Origin: CAADGU01 sp964581605
GTDB taxonomy: Bacteria; Chloroflexota; Anaerolineae; Promineifilales; Promineifilaceae
Assembly (NCBI GenBank): GCA_964581605.1
Contig: CAZOPF010000106.1
Span: 1 to 18,275, forward strand
DNA length: 18,275 bases
Reading direction: 5' to 3'
Shown here one piece after another: positions 6,369 through 13,300 of the stretch. The position numbers and the translations under genes are program-made. Under the pieces are notes generated by a model. It did not search any database. It saw only the letters and a list, made by a program, of their open reading frames with translations, and had not been told where the DNA came from. Each line of letters begins with the position of its first letter. The stretch's first letter is position 1.

Positions 6369-8414
6369 CGAATTCCCGGCCGTCGCTCGCAAATAAAAGT
6401 CGTCAAACGGCAGGTCACGGATAATAGGGAGTTGGGAGACGGCCGTTTGCGCCTTTTGCACCGCCTCATCATCCGGCACTTTTTCGTTCAGCATTTGTAA
6501 CACCTCGCCCACAGACTTGCCTTTGAGCTTGTTCACATTCAAATGCTGCTCCACTTTCTGCACAATCTCCGGCACCAGCAGCGCCAGTTCCGCCACATTT
6601 GTTCCTGCATGTGCCCCATTAGCCGGCTTCGTCAAGCTGTCATCCCCGGCATTGCCCGTGATCCGGTTCAGCAACTGCTGACCCGCCTCCAAAACCGGGG
6701 CCGGTGTATTTTTCAGCACCTCACCCAAGCCGTCAGACAGCGTGACCATGCGTAACAGGGAGGCGGCCGCATTCGGGTCGCCAATCATCTTGATATTCAT
6801 CGAAGCCAGCGCCTTCGCCAGCGCCTCCGCCTTTGCCACCTCAATCTGCACCTGGGCCTCCAGCTGCAATTTCAAAATTTCCACACGCTGCGCCACACCA
6901 TCAAAGGCTGCCAATGCCTCCGCTTTGGCCTTGGCCCCTTCTGCTTCCGCAACGGCCCTGGCTTTCACCGCCTGCGCTTCCTGCATGGCCGCTTCCGCCT
7001 TCGCCCGCAGCACATCCGCATCGGCCAGCCCAACGGCCGAAGCCTGCGCTTTGGCCGCTTCCGCCCGCAATTTTTCCGCTTCCGTTTCTGCCTGTGCCTG
7101 GGTGCGAATCGTTTCCGCCTGTTTTAGCGCCGCTTCCGCCTCCGCAGCCGCACGGGCTTTAAGGGCCGCCGCTTCCGCTTCCGCTTCGCGCTGTTTGCGC
7201 AACGCTTCTAGCTCAATGCGATTCTTCTGCTCAATCATCGCCTTTTGCGCTTCCCGCTCCGCCTGGATGGTGCTGATTTTAGCTTCGCGCTCCGCCTGCC
7301 CGGTTGCTTCTACTGTTTTCACCGCCTGTGCCGCTTCTTCGCGTTTGGCTAAGACCAGCAACCGCTCTTGTTCCGCCCGCTCGCGTTCTTGTTCCGCTTG
7401 CACCAGGGCAATCTGCCGCTGCTGGTCGGCCAGTTCCAACGTCTGGCGGCGGGTCAGTTCCGTAGACATCACTTCTTGCTGGTTGCGTTCGTTTTGCACG
7501 GCCAGTTCTTGCGCCTTTCCCATTTCCAGCAGAGCCACCGCCCGCTCCTTGGCAATACGCGCCTGCTCTGACTTTTGCTCTTCTTCAAACACCTTTTGGT
7601 CAGCCTGCGCCTTTTCAGTGGCTTGCATGGTGCGCACTTCTCGCTCTTGCGTGGCCGATGCCAGCGCCAGGTCGCGGTCCAGGTCTAACCGTTGGCGGGC
7701 TGTTTCCGTATCCTTTTTCTTAATCTCGATTTCCGTTTTGCGTTCAATATCATTGCGTTCACGTAACGCCTGCTGGATCACCTGGGCGTTGGCGCGGGCT
7801 ACCTGTGCGCCGAACACATCATCGGTGCCAAAAGAGCCTTGCCGGGCTGCCCGCAGGGTGAGGATAGAGACGGATTCCAACGTCAGGCCGTTTTCTTCCA
7901 GGTCGGCTTTGAGCCGGTTTTGTACTTCTTCGATGAACTTTTCCCGCTCTTGATGCAGGCTCATCAGGGTGAAGGTGGCGGCCACATCACGCAGCGCGCC
8001 GTCCAGTTTGGCATCCACCAACTCTTTCACGGTCGCCCCATCCACCTGCTTGCCACCAATGGTGCGGGCGGCGTCTACGATGCCGTCAATGGTGGGGTTT
8101 ACCTTGATGTAAAAGATGACTTTGATGTCAGCGTATTGGGGATCAATGGTGAGCAGCGCGGTTTCGCCGGTGCGCTCAATTTCGATGGCCATGGTGTTCA
8201 GGTCTACCCAGGTGATCTCGTGGATGGTGCGAAAGACCCAGCCGCCACCGTTCATCACCACTTTGGGCGGGGCAGTGGCCCGCCCCAGGCCGCCGGTACG
8301 CACAAAGGCGCGGTTGGGCGGCGTCTTGACGTAAGCACGGAGAATGGAGAAGAAAAAGATGATGCTTACCAGAACAACCACAAAAACAATAGCAATGGGA
8401 ATTAAAATTTGCAT
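6366..8414 (-). CDS. yqiK: Flotillin (SPFH/band-7 family, YqiK-like)
   Basis: The 682-residue protein begins with one membrane helix (about 2-25). Next come YVKTPPNRAFVRTGG, typical of bacterial flotillins, and an SPFH domain to about residue 215. A very long Ala/Glu/Lys/Gln-rich coiled coil follows (about 210-530), then a flotillin C-terminal oligomerisation region. Flotillins assemble at the membrane and organise ordered lipid microdomains. The start is secure, since GAGGAGG lies five bases before the ATG. It lies 42 bp downstream of a YqiJ/NfeD-like gene, the same pairing as yqiJ-yqiK of Escherichia coli, with a palindrome in the gap. The coiled-coil part is low-complexity DNA and contains no ACGGCCGT octamer, unlike nearly every other gene here. 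The stop codon is the first codon of a 7-bp repeat array. Confidence 0.93.
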   Translation of the reverse strand: MQILIPIAIVFVVVLVSIIFFFSILRAYVKTPPNRAFVRTGGLGRATAPPKVVMNGGGWVFRTIHEITWVDLNTMAIEIERTGETALLTIDPQYADIKVIFYIKVNPTIDGIVDAARTIGGKQVDGATVKELVDAKLDGALRDVAATFTLMSLHQEREKFIEEVQNRLKADLEENGLTLESVSILTLRAARQGSFGTDDVFGAQVARANAQVIQQALRERNDIERKTEIEIKKKDTETARQRLDLDRDLALASATQEREVRTMQATEKAQADQKVFEEEQKSEQARIAKERAVALLEMGKAQELAVQNERNQQEVMSTELTRRQTLELADQQRQIALVQAEQERERAEQERLLVLAKREEAAQAVKTVEATGQAEREAKISTIQAEREAQKAMIEQKNRIELEALRKQREAEAEAAALKARAAAEAEAALKQAETIRTQAQAETEAEKLRAEAAKAQASAVGLADADVLRAKAEAAMQEAQAVKARAVAEAEGAKAKAEALAAFDGVAQRVEILKLQLEAQVQIEVAKAEALAKALASMNIKMIGDPNAAASLLRMVTLSDGLGEVLKNTPAPVLEAGQQLLNRITGNAGDDSLTKPANGAHAGTNVAELALLVPEIVQKVEQHLNVNKLKGKSVGEVLQMLNEKVPDDEAVQKAQTAVSQLPIIRDLPFDDFYLRATAGNS

Positions 8415-8436
8415 GGTTCCTCCTCAATACGTGTGG

Positions 8437-8456
8437 CGCGATTTTACAAAATCGCG
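8437..8456. repeat. Perfect palindrome (9-bp arms) between the YqiJ-like and flotillin genes
   Basis: CGCGATTTT and AAAATCGCG flank the dinucleotide AC. The palindrome directly touches the TAA stop of the YqiJ-like gene and ends 13 nt before the flotillin Shine-Dalgarno. No U-run follows, so it is not an intrinsic terminator. It may be an mRNA-stabilising or processing hairpin, or a dispersed palindromic repeat. Confidence 0.8.
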
Positions 8457-9158
8457 TTACGACTTTTTGTCTATGGGCACGGCCGTATACCGCTTTTTCG
8501 CGGCATCATAATCCACTAACACGACTTCTGACTGGGCAGCAATTGGCTCATCTTCGGCCGTGATGGCAAAGACATTGATCAGCGTCCCGCCCTGGTCGCG
8601 CACCCGCACCAGACCATATTGGCCGTCAATACGCGGGCTGATGACGGCCCCACGCCGCCCCACCAATCCAGCAGCGGCCGTAGCCGTCGTATTGATGGAA
8701 GGCAAAGCACGGCCGATCAACCGGGCCACGCGAGATGAAATCAGACCACCAAACACAAATGAGACGGGCAGTACCAATAACAGACCCCAGGCCGGATAGC
8801 TGCCCACAAGTGCTTCCAGCAAACTATTCAGCGTCCAGCCAATGATGGCCATGCTGCCCAACAAGATGACCAGCACGACCATGAGTGGCGCTTTGCCTAC
8901 ACCTACGAATGCTAAAACTGACAGGAAGTCGAGGTCGCNNNNNNNNNNNNNNNNNNNNNNNNNNNNNNNNNNNNNNNNNNNNNNNNNNNNNNNNNNNNNN
9001 NNNNNNNNNNNNNNNNNNNNNNNNNNNNNNNNNNNNNNATCGCCATCATCACCCAGGCCAATGAGTTGCAGCACGGCTAACAGGCCGCACACCATCAACA
9101 TCAGGGTAAAGGGCAGGTTGTACCAGGTGAACAAGGTGGGTAAGGTTTCGGCTAACAT
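8457..9158 (-). CDS. yqiJ: YqiJ/NfeD-like inner-membrane protein with C-terminal OB fold (interrupted by assembly gap)
   Basis: The N-terminal 40 residues, with a membrane helix (FTLMLMVCGLLAVLQLIGLG), lie right of the gap. The remainder lies left of it. That part has a conserved-looking VGVGKAPLMVVLVILLGS helix, a further helix near WGLLLVLPVSFVFGGL, and a C-terminal OB-fold-like domain (GLVGRRGAVISPRIDGQYGLVRV onward). This order and the nominal length of 233 residues match YqiJ (about 209 residues), the NfeD-family partner of the flotillin YqiK. NfeD-type proteins bind flotillins and modulate their microdomains. Because the 100-N run is a gap of unknown true size, the joined frame and exact length are not proven, though both halves fit one family. 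No Shine-Dalgarno precedes the ATG at 9158. It heads the minus-strand run. Confidence 0.78.
   Translation of the reverse strand: MLAETLPTLFTWYNLPFTLMLMVCGLLAVLQLIGLGDDGDXXXXXXXXXXXXXXXXXXXXXXXXXXXXXXXXXXDLDFLSVLAFVGVGKAPLMVVLVILLGSMAIIGWTLNSLLEALVGSYPAWGLLLVLPVSFVFGGLISSRVARLIGRALPSINTTATAAAGLVGRRGAVISPRIDGQYGLVRVRDQGGTLINVFAITAEDEPIAAQSEVVLVDYDAAKKRYTAVPIDKKS
8939..9038. other. Assembly gap of 100 Ns
   Basis: Exactly 100 consecutive Ns, the conventional placeholder for a gap of unknown size. It interrupts the YqiJ-like gene. The real missing sequence may be shorter or longer. Confidence 0.98.
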
Positions 9159-9167
9159 GGTGTGGAC

Positions 9168-9176
9168 ATTTTACCA
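9168..9176 (-). promoter_or_regulatory. Candidate extended -10 promoter of the YqiJ-flotillin-PspA-channel run
   Basis: The minus strand reads TGGTAAAAT, ending 9 nt before the ATG at 9158, with no Shine-Dalgarno in between. The same nonamer stands upstream of gyrB. No convincing -35 is present, as is common for extended -10 promoters. Confidence 0.4.
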
Positions 9177-9230
9177 GCAATTGTAACGCAGATGTATACG
9201 GGAAGGGCGATTTCGGGTTGCGGCGGCTTG

Positions 9231-9263
9231 CGTGATTTGTGAATCAGCTTGTCACGCATCACG
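9231..9263. repeat. Imperfect inverted repeat downstream of the fumarylacetoacetate hydrolase-family gene
   Basis: Arms CGTGATTTGTGA (9231-9242) and TCACGCATCACG (9252-9263) pair at 10 of 12 positions around a 9-nt loop. It lies 28 bp past the stop codon of the minus-strand gene. No U-run follows in that direction, so it could be a Rho-assisted terminator hairpin or a degenerate member of the TGATGCG-type repeats seen near position 100. Confidence 0.45.
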
Positions 9264-9290
9264 TTATTTTTGTGCATGTTGTAGAGATGA

Positions 9291-10154
9291 TTAGGAGGCG
9301 ACGGGATTACGCAGGAGGCCTATTCCCTCAATCTCGCTTTCCAGGGTATCACCCGGCTGTAAAAATTCAGGCGGGGTGCGGGCAAAGCCAACACCATCCG
9401 GGGTGCCGGTGGCAATAATATCGCCGGGCAGCAGGGTCATGCCATGTGAGAGATAAGCGATGATGGCCGGGATGTTGAAGATCATGCAATTGGTACGGCC
9501 GTCTTGTTTAACAACACCGTTCACGCGGCAGATAAGCCGGAGGTTGTGTGGGTCTGGCAGTTCGTCGGCCGTCACAATCCAGGGACCCATGGGGCAGGCA
9601 CCATCCAGACTTTTGCCTTTGAAATACTGTTTTCCGGCCATTTGCAAGTCACGGGCGCTGATGTCATTCAGAACCGTGTAGCCAAAAACGTGCTTCATTG
9701 CCTCGGCCGTCTGGATATTTTTACCCTTTCGACCAATGATGACAGCCAATTCCACTTCCCAATCCAACTGCGTGGTCACGGCCGGATCATACGGAATGGG
9801 GTCGGTGGGGCCGCTGACGGCCGTTGTTGCTTTGGTGAAGATGATAGGTGTGTCTGGCAAAGTGGCCTGCTGCCCACGTGCTCCATAGGATTCTTTGACA
9901 TGTTCGGAATAATTCAGCCCCAGACAAAATACATTGCGCTGGGGAGTGGGGACGGGAGCCAATAAATGAACGGCCGCCAGGGGAATGGCATGGGTAACAG
10001 TAGCGATGGCGGCCTCAGCGGCCACTAACCCTTCCGCGCCCCGCTCGATCAAACGCTGCATATCCGGGGCCAGATGCGTCAGGTCTACAACTGTTTCAGC
10101 TGTCACCGCACCAATCGCCGTACGGCCGTTGTGGGCAAAAGTTACCAGTTTCAC
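9291..10154 (-). CDS. Fumarylacetoacetate hydrolase-family protein
   Basis: A GTG start at 10154 is chosen because AAGGAG lies six bases upstream; the longer frame from 10205 would read through a hairpin leader. The product has 287 residues. A short N-terminal domain (about 1-65) precedes the FAH catalytic fold. Visible family features are NVFCLGLNYSEH (74-85), the metal ligands E133 and E135 in DWEVELA and D164 in NDISARD, the lysine-rich QYFKGKSLDG and TGTPDGVG (249-256). Family members bind Mg or Mn and cleave C-C bonds, decarboxylate or isomerise acyl-pyruvates in aromatic or sugar-acid catabolism. The exact substrate cannot be told; 2-hydroxyhepta-2,4-diene-1,7-dioate isomerase and acylpyruvase are both possible. 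It is cytosolic, monocistronic and divergent from the pullulanase gene. Confidence 0.9.
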   Translation of the reverse strand: MKLVTFAHNGRTAIGAVTAETVVDLTHLAPDMQRLIERGAEGLVAAEAAIATVTHAIPLAAVHLLAPVPTPQRNVFCLGLNYSEHVKESYGARGQQATLPDTPIIFTKATTAVSGPTDPIPYDPAVTTQLDWEVELAVIIGRKGKNIQTAEAMKHVFGYTVLNDISARDLQMAGKQYFKGKSLDGACPMGPWIVTADELPDPHNLRLICRVNGVVKQDGRTNCMIFNIPAIIAYLSHGMTLLPGDIIATGTPDGVGFARTPPEFLQPGDTLESEIEGIGLLRNPVAS

Positions 10155-10179
10155 GATGATCTCCTTTGTGATGGTGGTT

Positions 10180-10213
10180 GGTGGCTGGCGGCTGGTTGCC
10201 AGCACCAGCCACC
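10180..10213 (-). promoter_or_regulatory. Strong leader hairpin in the 5' UTR of the FAH-family gene
   Basis: GGTGGCTGG (10180-10188) pairs perfectly with CCAGCCACC (10205-10213). Inside it GCTGG (10191-10195) pairs with CCAGC (10199-10203) around a TTG loop. With transcription from the promoter at 10258-10287, the hairpin falls in a leader of about 97 nt, roughly 18 nt before the Shine-Dalgarno. The left arm is itself built of 7-bp units. No known riboswitch is recognised. Confidence 0.55.
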
Positions 10214-10257
10214 GGCCGTTACATTCTCTGCATAGAGCGGAAAGTACAACGGTTAAA

Positions 10258-10287
10258 ATTATACGGCCGTTATCCTGGTCTCATCAA
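10258..10287 (-). promoter_or_regulatory. Candidate sigma70-type promoter of the FAH-family gene
   Basis: On the minus strand TTGATG (10282-10287) and a perfect TATAAT (10258-10263) are spaced 18 bp apart. This is the best promoter-like pair in the window. An ACGGCCGT octamer lies inside the spacer. Confidence 0.6.
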
Positions 10288-10339
10288 ATCCATCTACATC
10301 ATTGCAAACGCAACCTTCGCCAGCCCAGCCGAACTCACG

Positions 10340-10345
10340 TAAAAT
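10340..10345 (+). promoter_or_regulatory. Possible -10 element of the pullulanase gene
   Basis: TAAAAT lies 28 bp before the ATG at 10374, with only a weak TTCGCC at 10316-10321 as -35 (18-bp spacer). It would give a short leader retaining the GAGGAG Shine-Dalgarno. Support is modest. Confidence 0.25.
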
Positions 10346-10373
10346 GAACAGGCGGACCGAGGAGAATACGCCC

Positions 10374-13300
10374 ATGATGAAACAATCCCACAACCCCTAT
10401 CAATATAGTTTGTACCTTTTGTTCCTGGCTGTATTGCTGTTGGCATTCACGGCCGTCACCACTCTCACCCACGCCCAATCCGACGACCCCGCCGCCATCC
10501 CGCCGCCCGACAGCGTCACCATCGCCGGTACCATTCAGCCCCAACTCGGCTGCTCCGGTGAATGGAACACCACCTGCGCCGAATCGCAGCTCGTTTACAG
10601 CTCCGAAGATGATTTGTGGCTGGCTACGTTTGATCTGACGGCCGGAGAGTACGAATACAAAGCCGCGCTAAACGGCAGTTGGGACGATAACTACGGCCTC
10701 AACGCCGAATACTACGGCCCTAACATTCCCCTGACGGTAGCCGAAGATGGCCCCGTCACCTTCTGGTATGACCACAAAACGCGCTGGGTGTCTGACAATG
10801 TGAACAGCCTGCTGGCGAACGTGCCTGGCAGCTTTCAGGACGAAATTGGTTGCCCCGGCGATTGGCTGCCCGACTGCCTGCGCTCCCTGCTGCAAGACCC
10901 CAATGGTGACGGCATTTACACCTTCATCACTGCCCTCATCCCGGCCGGAGAGTATGAAGCGAAGGTGGCTGTGGGGCAGAGTTGGGATGAAAATTATGGC
11001 GCGGATGGGGTGGCCGATGGCGCGAATATCCCCTTTACCGTTGGCGAAGGGCAGGCCGTCATCTTCAGCTTTGATCCGGCTACAAAAGCAATAACGATTG
11101 AGACGACAGATGAGATTCCGGCTGGTTTGGTTACGGAGTTGGATCCGGTGGGCGGCTCTGGTGGCGGTTTGCCTGCACCCGCCGCGTCCTTTCCCGATCT
11201 GGTGGTCATTCCCGGCACCATCCAGAGTGTACTCGGCTGCTCTGGCGATTGGCAGCCGGAGTGTGAGGCGACGGCGCTGGTCTTTGATGAGCAAGATCAG
11301 GTGTGGACGGCCGTGTTCGCCATCCCCGCCGGTAGTTATGAATACAAAGTGGCTCTCAACGGCAGCTGGAATGTCAACTTTGGCCTGAACGCGGAACCGG
11401 GGGGGGCTAATATCCCGTTGGAACTGGCCGAGGAAACGGCCGTGACCTACCTCTTTGACCACAACACCGGCTGGGTGGCGGACAGCGTGAACAACCTCAT
11501 CGCTAATGTGCCCGGCGACTTCCAAAGCGAACTGGGCTGCCCCGACGACTGGCAGCCGGACTGCCTGCGTTCCTGGCTGCAAGACCCAGACGGGGACGGC
11601 ACGTTCACCTTCCAGACCGTCAGCATTCCGGCCGGGAGCTATGAAGCCAAAGTGGCCGTTGGGCAGAGTTGGGATGAGAACTACGGCGAAGGTGGTGCGG
11701 CCGGTGGAGCCAACATCCCCTTTGCCGTACCTGAAGATGGCACACTCGTCACCTTCACCTGGAACAGCGGCAGCAAACTGCTGACCATTGGCGTCGGCGC
11801 AGACGCTGGCCCTAAAGGGAATCTGGCCGAGCAGCGGGCACATTGGGTGCGCGAAGACCTGATTTTATGGGATGTGGATGCAACAGAAGGTAATCAATAC
11901 TTTTTCCATTATGACCCGGCCGGCAATGCCTTTTCGCTGACGCCAACGGGGATGAGTGGGGGCACGGCCGTACCCCTCACTGTATTGCCCGATGGTGTGC
12001 CCGACGACATTGCCGCCCGCTTCCCCCATTTGCGGAATATGGTGGCTTTGCAATTGGCGGCCGAGGATTTAGGGTTTGTGCGGGTGGCGTTGAAGGGGCA
12101 AACGGCCGTCTCTGCTCAAACGGCCGACGGCCAGATGCTGGACGCCACCGGGCTGCAAATACCCGGTGTGCTGGATGATTTGTATGCGTATGACGGCGAT
12201 TTGGGCGTTACCTGGGATGGAGACACGCCCACTTTGCGCGTCTGGGCGCCCACCGCCCGGCTGGTGCGGCTGCACCTCTTTGATGATAGCAACCCGGACA
12301 CACGCGCCCAGGTCTCACCCATGCGCGTAGACCCCAACACCGGCGTCTGGTCTATCACCGGCGAGCCGGATTGGAAATACAAGTATTACCTGTATGAAGT
12401 GCAGGTTTATGTGCCCTCTGAAGGCAGCGTGCAGACAAACCTGGTCACTGACCCCTACAGCCTGAGCCTGGCGCAGAACTCGGCACGCAGCCAGATTGTG
12501 GATTTGCACGACCCGGCGCTCATGCCCGCAGGATGGGACAGCCTGGAAAAACCGGCGCTGGCCGCCCCGGAAGATATTGTGATTTATGAATTGCACCTGC
12601 GCGATTTCAGTGTGTATGACCCCACCGTGCCCGACGAACTCAAGGGTACCTATCTGGCCTTCACCCTGGCCGATTCATTGGGCATGACCCATCTGCGGCG
12701 GCTGGCGGAGGCCGGGCTGACGCACATTCACCTGCTGCCCACTTTTGACATTGCCACCATTAACGAGGACACAACGGCCTGGCAAAGCCCGTCATTTGAT
12801 GAATTGGCCGGTTTCCCGCCGGATTCAGAGGAGCAGCAGGCTTTGGTAGAGGCGACGGCCGAAACGGACGGCTTCAACTGGGGCTATGACCCGTTCCATT
12901 ACACCGTGCCGGAAGGCAGTTATGCCACCAACCCGGACGGGGCGCAGCGCATTTTGGAGGTTCGCCAGATGGTGCAGGCGTTGAACCAGAGTGGGCTGCG
13001 GCTGGTGATGGATGTGGTGTATAACCACACCAATGCCGCCGGGCAAAGTGACTTTTCGGTGCTGGATCGCATTGTGCCTGGCTATTACCACCGGCTGAAT
13101 GCGGCGGGCAAGGTGGAGCGGAGTACCTGCTGCGCCAACACGGCCAGTGAACACGCCATGATGCAAAAATTGATGATTGATTCGGTGCTGACCTGGGCGG
13201 AGGCGTATCAGGTGGATGGTTTCCGTTTTGATCTGATGGGGCACCACATGAAGGAAGATATGCTGGCGGTGCGGGCGGCTTTGGATGGGCTGACGCTGGC

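Noticed and set aside
6742..7953. 403-residue open frame on the plus strand opposite the flotillin gene
   Set aside because: It is antisense to the Ala/Glu-rich coiled coil of flotillin. The product is a low-complexity Ser/Ala/Cys/Arg string, as expected from complementing such codons.
10668..11843. 391-residue minus-strand open frame opposite the pullulanase modules
   Set aside because: It is a GC-rich antisense frame with repeated segments mirroring the duplicated modules, with no family resemblance.
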